NCBI GenBank assembly: GCA_033439265.1
Contig: JAVTVX010000019.1
Coordinates: 7,075,501-7,139,500 of the forward strand
DNA length: 64,000 bases
DNA from: Dillenia suffruticosa
Taxonomy: Eukaryota > Streptophyta > Magnoliopsida > Dilleniales > Dilleniaceae
Direction of reading: 5' to 3'
Every line of letters begins with the position of its first letter. Within the stretch, counting starts at the first letter, position 1. The position numbers were made by a program, and so were the translations under genes. Below, piece by piece: positions 12,102-23,896 of this stretch. The notes below the pieces were generated by a model. It saw only the letters and a program-made list of their open reading frames with translations, did not search any database and had not been told where the DNA came from.

Positions 12102-12507
12102 ATTTTTGATAACAACAAAACCTTCAATAAAATGCAAAAAAATATACTCAACATACTCAACGAGGATGTACATAACAACACAGTATGTGATCAATACATT
12201 CAGTACAATATGATTTGCTATCACATTACGTTACATTCTCCCCATCTCCCCTTTAATTCATGAAGATATGAACATAAACAAAATATAAAATCCATCATGA
12301 TTCAGCAGTCATCTCCCCCTTAATATTTGCACATTTTTACATTTTATATATCTTCCCCTTTTTGTTTCATAAAAAACAAACAACAAAATTAACGAAATAA
12401 GACATTTTTTATGAAGGAAATTCCAGATTTCATTAAAAAAATAAAGGAGACACGAAAAGTAGATTCTGAGAGTCAGAAATAACATCAGTTAGCCTACATA
12501 TTGTAAT

Positions 12508-13656
12508 CTACCTAGACATCGGAAATCTTTCAAGCAACACAAACAGGTCATTATGCACTGTTTGAAGGAGATTCATACATTGATTTACTTTTTCTTCTAC
12601 AACATTGATTCTATCTTCTAGTTCATGAACCCATTCTAGTTTATCTGAGAAATGATGCACAGGATGTGCAGTTGTGTTCCTTCTCTTCCTAAAAGATTCT
12701 CCCATTTCATGCCTTGATCTAGGTAATTCATAATCTCTCTGATCATTTAAGTTATGTTCAAGACCAGCTTCAATTTCTCCTTCATCATCTACTTTGCCTT
12801 GCTAAAATTGCCTATCTCTATGTTTCCAAAATTTGTCATTAGATATTGTAATACCCATATGATTAATGCATGAGCTACCAAAAGTAAGAACTGTTTCAGT
12901 TACTCCTTGAAATTCAGAAAAATCAAATCCCTTGAATTCCAAAATATTCAACAGGATATTTCCATAAGATCTCATAGTCACATTTCTTCTAATATGAGAC
13001 ATAAAAATTTCAACTAAGTTTAATTCTTTATCCAGAATCATGACAGCAATAATCTTGGCATCTTCAACAGTCACAGTAGTCATACTTCCATTCCTTGGTG
13101 TAATACACAGAGCGACAATCTTGTAAATAATTCTAATTAACAGAGGAAAATTTGTGCAGTACATGTACTTATTTCCAGTTTCATCTTTACCGCCAAGTAG
13201 ACTATATAATTCATTATTGTTCAGATTTGATAAAGAAGTATCTGCAGTCCTTTTCAGTCCTAAGCAAGCGGATATATCATCCTTGGAAATGGCAATCGAA
13301 TGATCCAGAATTTTTGTCACTAAACTTTCTGCATTTTCAGTATCTAAATTCTTGTAAAAATCAAAGATAATCTGCTTCCAGTATGTTTGTGAACCAGTAC
13401 ATAAACTAACACAACCAACCCTATCAAGAAGCCTTTGAATTTCTAACACATTCTTCTCAAAAAATTCGAAATCCAAAATTCTTGAAGGAAGAACAATTAT
13501 CTTCAAAGCTCGCTTGCTTATTGAAGTGATTTTAATCCTAGATGATTCAACCATTGAAGAAATTTCTATTTCTTGAGATATGCAATAAAAAACTATGCAT
13601 TTATTTTTCTTAAAAAGGACATAATATCCCAGATCACAGAATTGACTTACACTCAA
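12508..13656 (-). pseudogene. Third ORF of element A, fused to a truncated copia pre-integrase segment
   Basis: An open frame of 284 residues from 13,656 to 12,802, which continues in the same frame after a single TAG to 12,508. The first 25 or so residues (SVSQFCDLGYYVLFKKNKCI) are the copia segment between protease and integrase. From about residue 30 the protein is unrelated to pol. Its middle (FDFYKNL, then SKDDISACLGL, then LLIRIIYKIVALCITPRNGS and VTVEDAKIIAVMI) resembles the domain catalogued as 'putative plant transposon protein', often found in ORFs accompanying plant retroelements. The tail after the TAG (ELEDRINVVEEKVNQ) looks like a short coiled coil. Function is unknown; no transmembrane segment is obvious, so an envelope-like role is not supported. 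The pol joint suggests that an internal deletion placed this ORF next to the protease remnant. Confidence 0.6.
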
Positions 13657-13893
13657 TAGATTATGTATTAACCTATCAACAAATTTTTTATGGAAATAGA
13701 GTTAATACCGATAGTATTTTTATCAATGATTTTCCCTTTTTTATTGTCTCCAAAAATCCTTATTCCTTACTCAATTTTTTCTAGTTCCTTGAACAATAAG
13801 ACGTCACCCGTCATATATCTTGAACAACCACTATCGACATACCATTTTCCTTTTGCTTTAGCCTTATGTTCCCGTACAAATTAAACAAATGGA
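13657..13893 (-). pseudogene. Copia protease remnant of element A
   Basis: Between gag and the third ORF the minus strand still encodes the copia aspartic-protease site, KWYVDSGCSRYMTGD, with the catalytic Asp codon near 13,834, followed by FGDNKKGKI and then IHNLLSVSQF in a different frame. At least two frame breaks lie in this 240-bp stretch. It is the only pol-derived enzyme left in A. Confidence 0.75.
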
Positions 13894-15300
13894 TCATCTA
13901 TTCTTAGGATCCCAAACATTTTCTAATTTTATTGCTTCATTTTCAGATATTAAAGCTGAGAATTCAATATTTGCAGCAGTGTTTTGGATTTTCAGTATTT
14001 CATATTCAGACTTTAAAACTGCCCGTTCAGATTTCAGAACATGATTTTCAGATTTAACAGCATCATTTTCAAAATTCAGCAACATGTTAGTCTGTTTCAT
14101 AATGTTTTTTTCATGTTCTAAGTCTAATATTCTGCATTTAAACTCTGAAATCATTTTTAGTATATCACTTTTATCAGAAATAACATTTTCAGTATTTTCA
14201 GAATCAGATTTCACCTGTGAATCAGCCATCAGACAGATGTTTGCTTCATTAGAATTTTCTAAATTTTCTGAGTATGAATCTAAGTCTGAATCTTTCGAAT
14301 CACTCCAGATAGTCATCAAAGCTTTTCCCTTTTTCTGAAATTTTTGGATTTTCTTCAAGAGAATTGGGCACTCATATTTGATGTGTCCAGATTTTTTATA
14401 CTCATAACATACAACTTTTTCTTTGTCTTTCTTTTTATCCTTGTTCTTGTTGAGTTTTCCTACATAGGATTTTGACTTTGGAGACACATTAGTTTTTGAA
14501 AATTTCTGAAAATTTTTACCTTTTCTTTTAAGAATTCTGGACAATCTTTTGGTTAGAAAATTGACTTCACTTCCACTGTATTCATCTTCTGAAGGTTCTT
14601 CCTCTGCAGTAAATGCAATAGATTTTTTCTTCCCTTCAGATTCAGCAGAATGATACACTTCAGTTTCATATGCCATCAGCTTTGCTCTTAACTCATTTAA
14701 GGATAGTTTCAAGAGATCTTGAACCTCCTCTATGGCAGTCTTTTTAGCATACCAAACTCTGGGTAGAATTCTCAAGATTTTTCTGATAAGATTAGTGTTC
14801 GAAAAGGATTTTCCAAGAAACTCCAGTTCATTTGTGATGGATGTGAATCTGTTAAATATATCATTCACTTGTTCTCCTAGCTGAAACTTCAACAACTCAT
14901 ATTCCTGCATAAGAAGATTGATTCTGGTGTCTTTGACAGTTCTAGTGCTTTCGTGAGTGACACAGAGTGTCCCATATCTCTTTAGCTATGGAACAAGAAG
15001 AAAATAAGTTAAATTCTGTCGGAGAAATTGCACATAGCAACAGATGCTTTGCTCCGGAGTTTATAGACATTTCTTTTTGTCTTCCTCAGTCACTATAGGG
15101 GTTTTTACAGCCAAATTTCCTTGAGAAATTACTTCTCAAGTTTCATAATTTGTGGTTTGAATAAATGTCTCTATTCTACATTTCCTAAGAGAGAAATTAA
15201 CTCCATCAAAGTAGGGAGCTTTATTTGTGTATTGGCCAAAGGTGTACTACGAAACCATTGGATTTTTTGTTCAGAAGGCAGCTCTTTTATAGAGTCGAGT
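13894..15300 (-). pseudogene. gag: Copia gag of element A
   Basis: The nucleocapsid/capsid gene of a Ty1/copia element. The N-terminal part in frames to the right (FIQTTNYETWEVISQGN near 15,150-15,190, then AKEIWDTLC) and the main open frame from 14,910 (MQEYELLKFQLGEQVNDIF, RILPRVW) form a UBN2-type gag. A one-base frame change near 14,970 separates IWDTLC from VTHES. The single zinc knuckle near 14,390 reads CYEYKKSGHIKYEC, so the second Cys of CX2CX4HX4C is Tyr and zinc binding should be impaired. The C-terminal third is a Glu/Ser/Lys-rich coiled-coil region with repeated LKSE motifs before the protease junction. The gene is broken and could not make a normal Gag. Confidence 0.8.
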
Positions 15301-15304
15301 ACAA

Positions 15305-15316
15305 GCTCTGATACCA
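15305..15316 (-). other. Primer-binding site of copia element A
   Basis: TGGTATCAGAGC on the minus strand, the standard 12-nt complement of initiator tRNA-Met, two bases from the 5' LTR. Confidence 0.85.
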
Positions 15317-15318
15317 CT

Positions 15319-15938
15319 TGTTGGTCCCAATGAAACCAAGAAGGGGGGATTGAATTGGTTTGGCTTCACTTAAGATTTTACTTCACTAAAATCAGTTCTA
15401 AAACATATGGTTAAATAACATACAAAATGTTAATGTAAATGCACAAATAAAAAGAAGGGATAGAGAGATCAAGCTTGGTTTATAGTGGTTCGGCATTGTG
15501 CCTACGTCCACTCTTCCAGCTCAGCAAGCCAGGGTCCAGTGATAGTTAGTTTCCACTATGTACAAAGAGAGTTACAACCATATATACATGGCTTCAATGT
15601 TGACAATCTACACCTTCCATCTTGAAGATGTTTTAGTCCAACACTCACCAAAGTCAAACTCTCTCACACCTAACCTATCAACCCTTGAGAATGTTCCTCA
15701 CACTCTCCTTAGACTTGTGAGACTATACAAATAAGAACTCAGAATAATACACGAATGTATAAATTCAGTCGACAGTAGAAAAATGCAGCAGCAGATATGA
15801 TCGAGTAGTTGCATTTTCGTTTTGATTTCTCTCAGGTCAAGTTTTTAATAAAGTCTGTAAAAGTTTCTCAATAAAGTTTGAATATTGCTCTCCAAGGTTT
15901 AATTCGAGTTTTGTCAAAATTCTGCCTGTTTCGAAACG
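15319..15938 (-). repeat. Truncated 5' LTR of copia element A
   Basis: Matches 10,839-11,458 from the tgttgg end, then stops abruptly at about 15,938. The sequence beyond is reverse-transcriptase coding sequence of element B. About 635 bp of the LTR (its U3 side) and its flanking duplication are missing. Confidence 0.8.
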
Positions 15939-17420
15939 GATCATCTATTCATTATCAGGAAAAATGTTTTCTCATAATTAACACTTTTTTACTAAGTGTA
16001 ATCTTTTACTATCAGTTGAATCTTGTACCTCTCAATAGTTCTATCTGCCCTATACTTGGTTTTGAGAACCTAATTGTTTCCAATAGCTTAACATCCCAAC
16101 AGAAGTTCAACCAATTTCTAAAATATGATTGGAACTCATTGACTCCAATTCTTTATTCTATTACTTTTATCTACTCATCTTGGCATGATGAGATTGCGTC
16201 TCATCTACGTTTTAGGCTCTTCTTCATCTTCAAGAGAAACAATAAATATGTGCCCTTTAATATTAAAATAACGTTTGGACACATTTTTCCTGTCACTTTT
16301 CTAAGTTTGTAACTCAATTGGATCGCTAGAATTTAAACCTCTCATACTATGATCAATATCATTCCAATGATCTACCATATACAGAGCTATCTTTTGAATT
16401 AACTAATTCAAATAAAAGCTCTATATCCTTCACATCACCTCTGCTAGGAAATTCATTCTCCAGAAATACGACATCCTGTGATTCAATCTCTGCTACAATA
16501 TTATCTTTTCTTTCACCAATAAACACTTAATCTTTAAACTGATCATAATATTTTATAAAAATACTCTTACTTTCAGGGGAACCATTTTTCCAAACTTATT
16601 AGAAATCTTAAATATAGATGATCGATCCTTAAGATCTGAGGTTACTCAACCTCGGCTTTCTACCACTCCAAAGTTTATATAATGTCAATGATACTTATTT
16701 TGAAGACATTTTGTTCAAAATGTAATCCACAATTAATAAGACATCTCCCCAAAAGGAAATCAACATGTTATCCTACTCCATCATGGATCTTGTTATATCC
16801 AACAATATCCTATTTTTTCTTACTAAAACACCACTCTACTGAGGTATATAAAAAATGGTCAAATGTTGGATTATACCTCCTTTATTACATAGAATCTAAT
16901 AGATATTCACGTACTCTATCTGTTCTAAAAATCCTTTATCATTTTATCCATTTGATTCTCTACCTCGCTCATATAATGTCTAAAACACTCATGTGCTTCA
17001 AATCTATGAGAAATTAAATAGATATGGTCAAAACGCGTGAAATCATCTATAAATGTAATGAAATTCAAAACCCAATGTCTTGCCTTCATATTCATTAGAC
17101 CACAAATGTCCAAATGAACTAACAGTAATGGAAATTCAACCTAAATGGTATTCCTAAATAGTTTCTCGTCATTCTACAAATATGATAATTATCAACTTAA
17201 TAGTTAAACATTCGTCCATCGTATTGTAATACCATAAAACCATTTACAAGTTGTCTAGAACTAATATATGTCATTCAAATGCTAATTCACCCTATCTCTT
17301 TGAAAGTTCAAAAGATATAGCCAAATTTTAAAAGAATAAGAACATATATTAAATTTTGTCTAATTTCTGACATGTAGAGAACATCATGCAGAATGAGAGT
17401 TTGGTCACTTTATAAATTCA
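15939..17420 (-). pseudogene. pol: Copia element B, protease-end to reverse-transcriptase start
   Basis: A decayed Ty1/copia pol on the minus strand, in the expected order from right to left. A protease-end segment DVLYMSEIRQNLI is near 17,385. The integrase core begins MDICGLMNMKARHWVLNFIT with FIDDFTRF (17,113-16,925), and its far end is RILLDITRSMM with SFWGDVLLIVDYILNK (16,815-16,695). The linker has ESQDVVFLEN (about 16,480), and the reverse-transcriptase start has KTKYRADRTIERYK (16,060-16,010). Numerous stops and frame changes are present. The gene is interrupted at 15,938 by the truncated LTR of element A, and its RNase H end reappears at 10,601-10,838. The catalytic YVDD part is absent from both sides. 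Confidence 0.8.
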
Positions 17421-19320
17421 ATTTACAAGTACAAACTTCTTCAACCTCCATTCATGCGTTATTCTTCACATAAAATCATCTCATACCAGAAAACACTTGA
17501 TGAAAATCTATAAATATCTCTCAGTCTATTCTTATATTTTGAGTTGTTCTTTTGTGATCCGTCTATAGTTTCCTTTCCTTCTTGCTTTTGTTCTAGTTTT
17601 TCTCACGTTTAGAGTCCGAAACTCTATTGAAACTAGAATTTACAACAAAAATATTAGTTACGGATCTTGCAGTATAAGCCGCTCATCCTCAAACTTAATG
17701 TGGAGAGCAATATCTGAGAAAATTTTTACACCATTATTGTGAATCAAACTGACTTTCAATCGCTCCCACTTGACAAGAAGGGATCGGATCAATGTTTGAA
17801 TTCTCTGTTTATTGAAAAGAATATGACCAGCTGACTACCACTCTCTAATCATTTTAGACATGATCCTTAATTACTGTTTGATATTGTGGCCATCTCACTT
17901 TTATTCAGTATCAAGTTTTATAATCATTTGTTTGAGATGTGTCACCAGTACCTTCATGTTTATCCTTGAGGTACATCCAGTTGTTATGACTAGTCACATA
18001 TTGCTTACACTCAGGTATCATGTCATTAATCACAAAGCTAACTAAGATTACTCAAACAGTGGAATCTATCATTTTTCACATCTGGTAAGTATCTTGTTCT
18101 CTCTTTTATGGAGCAGCATTGCCCACATCAAAATCCTACATGACATGCTTGATACTTTTCAAGATATCTTATTCTTTCAGCACATATCACATTTTATGGT
18201 CTCATATCTCATGATTATCGTCATTCAATTCGTCACATCTCTTTAAACTAGCAATAATGGATTTTGATGCTATGATTTGAGTTTCGAAGAGGGTAGACAA
18301 TAATACTAATACTCATATCATATACATAATTTTGTTATTCAAAATTAACATTCGTGATATATCAATATTAGGTATAGAATTGAAAGTTTAGTAGGTTTTC
18401 AATTTTCATTTATGGTCCTAATGCATCACTATCACAAATTTAATTTGAAACTAAAAAATTCAATAGGTTTTAGGTGAGAATTAATCAAATTCTTTCAATA
18501 AAAAACCTCCCAATTAAATATACAAAGTATCTAAATAATATTACAATTCTGGATAAGAATTACTCAAATCTACCAATTCAAAATTTTTATTTGAATATAC
18601 AAAATATTTAAATAATATTTCAATTTTGGATGAGAATTATTTAAATTCTACAAATCCAAAATTTTCATTCAAGAGGCTTTTGTTTCCTTTTGCCTACATG
18701 ATCATACAATTCAACAAATATAGCCAACAATTGCTTGAAAGAAACTTTACATTAAAAAAAATTTAAAAGTTTCTCTATTATATGATCATACTTCTAGCTA
18801 ATAGTCATAACACGCAAAAGAAAAGATGTAAATAAATTATTTCATTTATGACAAATTTATCTGGGTTATCATATTTACAATTCCCTTAGATAGTCTATCC
18901 CTAGAAATAAACCTCCTTACGGCTTGTGAGGAACTATTTATATTTTAGATGGTCTTTTCTTCATTGGGGTCTCTATTTTCTTAACTTCTCATTTTTCTAT
19001 AAATAATGACCTCACATCGTCAAGAATTATATGTCTGTTTTTGGCAAACAACTCATCAACCATACTAACCCAATAAGGAGGCAGAAAATTTCTCAGTATA
19101 TACATATTATCCACTCAAAAGGTATGACCTGATTGAATAAGTTCAAAACATTTCTCTTCCATGATCTCAAGATGATCCCGCAAAATATGAGATTGGTGCA
19201 TTTTATAAGTCAATATTTGATCAAACTTCATCAAACGCTCTGAATTTCTTAAATCTCTTTCCCTCCCTAGAGACTCAGAAGACTTTCAAGAACGTGTTCG
19301 ATTATCATCATTTTCGGAAA
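17421..19320 (-). pseudogene. Probable gag/leader region of copia element B, heavily decayed
   Basis: Position and orientation (upstream of element B's pol on the minus strand) suggest this is its gag and leader. Fragments such as LRDHLEIMEEKCFELIQSGH and NFLPPYWVSMVDELFA near 19,060-19,200 look like a degraded copia gag, but no long frame or zinc knuckle is recognised. No second LTR of B was identified. Confidence 0.35.
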
Positions 19321-22300
19321 ATGGAAACAACATTAGGTTAGGCATGTAGCCAACCATAATATTATACTAAATCTTTAAATATTTACTTTAAACATATTTT
19401 CTCAAATTTCAAATAATTATATATTAGGAAATCTAATTTTCAAATATAAATAATAAGCAAAAAATACAAATAAATAATGAGTGTGAAAAACAAATTTCCA
19501 TTCAGGTAGCCAAAATTAAGAAAATAATTTTCTAAACTCATATAAAAATTTTTAGAATTTTTTTAGCACTAAAAAATAATTTTTCTGTAATATTAAACAA
19601 TTTTTAAGTTTAAAAATCTATAAAAATTAATTTTGAAATCTAGAAAATAAAATTAAAATTACAAAAAAAATTCGCAAAGAATAGAAATTGTTTTAGTGAA
19701 AATTTTGACAGAAACAGAGGCTACATGTGCCCTTATGTGCCATCGGGATAGGCTGTCCAAAATGGACAGCTCCCACTCTCCTTGGGTGGCGCGTGTATTC
19801 TACACACCTCCTTCCTGGGCTTTTTTCGATATCTCTGAATTCAATTGTGCTCTTGAATTTTCAATCAGACTTCTTTAGCCTAGAGGGTGGACTTTATATG
19901 CTACAGTCGAGAGTGAGCATGACCATAAGTACTGTTCATCATTTTTCTTAAATTTCTGGTTTTCGACCCAAATTTCGAATGGTCATATCTTTCTTAATTT
20001 TTAGCCATTTTTGTGATATTTATATGATTAGAAAGCATTTTTTGAGAAGAATCTAACTATATAAATTTCATATCATAAAATGCAGTATTTTTAAAGATAC
20101 AGATACATTAACTTTCGGCTAGGGTTTGTAATATCTCATAATATACTCATTGAATACATGCCAAATTTTACGGATTTAATTCTCATGTTATGGACATACT
20201 ATTGTATAAAATTGATAGCATTCCGTTAATCTTAACAACTTTAACTACTAAGCTTTTTGCCATTATTGTGCCTCAACATGCACATAAAAGTGTCAAACAT
20301 TGCCATGCCAAATCTTACCAGTCTATAGGTTAACTCATGTCTCAAATCAGACTTAAGCATTAACAAGGGCTTCTACCCCAAACATAACCAAAACCAACCA
20401 AGAAAACATAAATTTCACTTATTATATTTACATTAAAACATATACAACACTTACGCATACTCGTTCGAAAAACCAATACAAAATAAGTCAAAAATTAAAA
20501 GAAAGCGAGGGATTATAGGATCTAAGATTCAAAATCCATTATTGCTACTTGAATCTCCTTAGCTTACGATGTATCTAAAATTTTAAACTTGAGTCAACCA
20601 ACCACCAGTTGAATAAATAATCCCAAAGGGGATTGGGGAAGGAAAGCGTACACAACATCCACAATACATAACTGAGTTATTATGCATTAAACATATGATC
20701 CATGAATGGAGATTATAATCCAATCCACAACATCATCAGTTTTGAACATGTATACATATATGCATATAAATAAATAGTTAATATGAATGAAAAAAATAAA
20801 ATGGAGGGAGTTCAACTAGTTTTAAGGTATCGCTCACTCATATATCTACATAACAAGCATAACAACTGAGTTATGGTATTCAACCTAATCTACTTTGTGA
20901 AAAGGAATTTCTATTGCTTTCTGAATTTGTTATTTTTTCACATGTTCTTTATTTGTCTTTTATTTGATAGGGGGGCTAGAATTTAGATTCCAACGAATCA
21001 TATAGATCCTTTAACCTCTTGTGCAAGTAACGATGATTATTAGTCTCTCCATCCATCCTCAAAGTCTTAGTCTTTCATTCCTGTTTACTTTACTTTGTAC
21101 ACATAAGTGTCTTTACTCTAGGTGGATTTCATCTACCTTCAACTTTGTGCAGAGGTTAATCAAGTTGTGAATAGGTCTTAACTCTCTGAGATAAATAAAA
21201 ATATGGTCCTCTAGTGGTCAAATAGGATCTCAAGTGGAGAGATGCTGTTGTCATTTGTACTTTCGATGCTATTAGTTATATACTTGAGAGCCATATGTAA
21301 AATAGTTATATTGTAACTATTTTGGCCATTAATAATATTCTAACTTAATTTATATAATTCATATATTTAATTTTAAAATTTTCTCTTTGGATACTTCAAT
21401 AGAAATTCTCAAAAGTTTGAGAATATGAGTAACAAAAATTTCTAATTAAGAAATATTCTAAACGTTCACGACCAATAAACTCCTAATTGGGTGTTATTAG
21501 TTCTTTAAAATCTTCACTTGTCCTTTCATAATTATCAAGGAATTTTATGAATATAAGTTAGTGAGTTTCATGCTAATAGATAGGTGGGTACTTATAGGAT
21601 AAGTATATTGAACGCAATATGAATGACAATAGCATGGAAATATGTTCAATATCAACTAGTTGCCATTCTAGGTTAGGTAAGTATATCTAGTCCTTAGCCC
21701 TAAGAATACATTTAATCTCATAAGCAGGTAGTCCTTCATTATGCGGCTTTGACCAGTTGTTTGTAGGACATTTTTATTTTCAATATGTGATTCATTTCCT
21801 TGGACGTAGGGAGATCGGGGTAATATTATTTAAATAATAATTAGTTGCTATTTTAGTCTTCATCATCAAGAATAGAAATTGGAAATCGGTACTTGGTCGA
21901 ATTTGTTAAACAAATTAAGATTTGACATTTACTATGACCTTAGATGAATATGGATCATGAAACGAAGGGATTATAGTATATGGTACGCACAATCTTATCT
22001 TTTCAATGGATATATCTTTGCATTCATTATTATCTGCATAGTCATATCACATAATGTTAGGTGTTAATCATAACTTATGAGAGCCACAGACAATTTGGTA
22101 ATGTTGTTCTAGGTCTTCTAGAAATGTGAACGGTATTGACATAATGGATTTAGAAAGTCACACAAAATAGGTAGTGAATTGCAGATAATTAAATTCTATT
22201 AATAGATTAAAATAAGTTTTAATCAATAGATTGAATTTTAGATTTAATGTGTATTAGAATGCGATGATCCTACCTAACATGGTGCTACTAGCGACCAGCG

Positions 22301-23896
22301 AAAAGAGAGGTCTTGGGTTCAACTAATCACTAGTGAAGGGAGAGTTGTCTCGAGTTCAATCTCAGATACAAGTTCATAGGAGCTTTGCTCACGAGTGCTT
22401 TGTTTGTAGGAGCTTTATTCGTGAGAAGAGGCACTTTTAGATACATAATACGCATCTCATTTTTTATGTTCCTGCAAAATTTCTTATATATATGATATAT
22501 GTATATAGAATATGTATGAGTTTAATAAATATCATGAAATAAGTGGTTAATCCAATAAACTAAATAGTTTAATTTAAATATAAAATATAAAATATGTCAT
22601 TTTATTGTACAATTTTTCTGCTTATTCTAAGAGATCTAGTGAGAAAAACCAATTTGTTTCACCTACCACGGAGAAGGTTTATTAACTCTTTTTTATACTT
22701 TTTAATTAAGGTCCTAATAGGTTAGAATTTCAAATGAACATAATATTAAAAGCATGTTAGAATTTCACATACCTCATGCTTAGACGTCAGTCGTAACATA
22801 TAACATCATAGAGCATAGAGAACAAAATGCATAATCATGGAATGCATCAAAACATCAATTTAATTAACAAGGGAAATTACATCATAACTCTAATTTGGTT
22901 ATAACATTTCAATTGTTTATCACAACTCTTTTTTTCTAGATCTTGACGCCTTTTCATCACCTCGTAAGGTAATCATATAATATTAAAGCTAACAAATTTA
23001 ATTCTAGAGCTTATCTTGGGATTTCATATATACCAGACCCATAGGTTTTCTTGAACTATTTTATGAGATATCATAAGATCTAAATTCTAGGTTTTGAAGT
23101 AAGTGTCAAATATTTAAAACCATAGAAGCATGCAAATATCTAAGAAATTTGATTAAACATTGAACTGTCAAACCAAGGGCAAAATAGGGTAATATTTATA
23201 CACGGTTCATAAAAAATCAAGTCTATATTCGAATTATCCTTCTTCAGCAAAATCACCTAAAATTTTATAGACTTTAGGGGAAGAACATTGTTATTATATT
23301 ATAACTCGACTATATTATGTTTGAGCACCTTTCATCCATATAATTCAATTTTGCTAGAACCCTAATAATTCGACATTAACTTACATGCTTTGGTCATTTG
23401 GGTTAAACCTATATGTGATAACCCGCAATTCGAGTATCATTCCTTCTGAAAAGAAGGCTATTCCCTGATGTGGAAGCAAAATAAAAACATTATATAACAT
23501 ACAATACTCACAACAATGTTCTATGATCACCATCCATATATATGGAAACATGAAAGGAAAAAATGGTTGAAAATTTTAAAACTTTTACTTATCTAAATTT
23601 TTCATAAAATTGAGTAGAGTCTCCCCTCTAAATTGACTAAATCCAACCATTGAGGGCTATTAATTACAACATAAACCTACTAACACTTCTATATAACAAC
23701 GGCCGGCATAAAACAATCCTCGGGACTCAGCCAACAAAGCCAAAACCAACATTAAAAACTGAAATAGGTTTTAAAATAATGTAACATAACATAGATCAAT
23801 CATACTAACATAGCTTCATAACTTAAAAATCTGAGATACTATACTTTTGAATATGTATACATCAAAGGTCATGACCAATCAAAATCAAACAAAATG
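19321..23896. other. Unassigned AT-rich repeat debris
   Basis: No gene is supported. The segment 19,900-20,230 (cgaatggtcatatctttctt and following) and the segment starting tgtgataacccgc near 23,414 have the flavour of gypsy LTR sequence. 21,000-22,260 reads like an old copia LTR. 22,262-22,330 has a tRNA-like patch (tggtgctactagcgacc, then gggttcaact). None could be paired with a second copy in the window, so none is called as an element. Confidence 0.35.

Larger units (their letters stand above)
10839..15938 (-). mobile_element. Copia element A: non-autonomous, gag + protease remnant + third ORF, nested in element B
   Basis: A minus-strand LTR retrotransposon. Its 3' LTR is complete (10,839-12,093). 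Its 5' LTR (15,319-15,938) is cut off after about 620 bp. A primer-binding site complementary to initiator tRNA-Met abuts the 5' LTR and a purine tract abuts the 3' LTR. In element order the interior holds gag, a protease remnant, and then a third ORF. Integrase, reverse transcriptase and RNase H are all missing. About fifty differences over the roughly 620 bp shared by the two LTRs (about 92% identity by eye) mark it as fairly old. Left flank is attat; the matching right flank has been lost. Confidence 0.85.

Noticed and set aside
10839-15938. Calling the third ORF of element A an envelope gene
   Set aside because: No signal peptide, transmembrane helix or cleavage site is visible; position alone is not enough.
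22262-22330. tRNA-like patch (tggtgctactagcgacc with gggttcaact)
   Set aside because: No cloverleaf can be drawn by eye, no A-tail or target duplication; at best an old SINE head.
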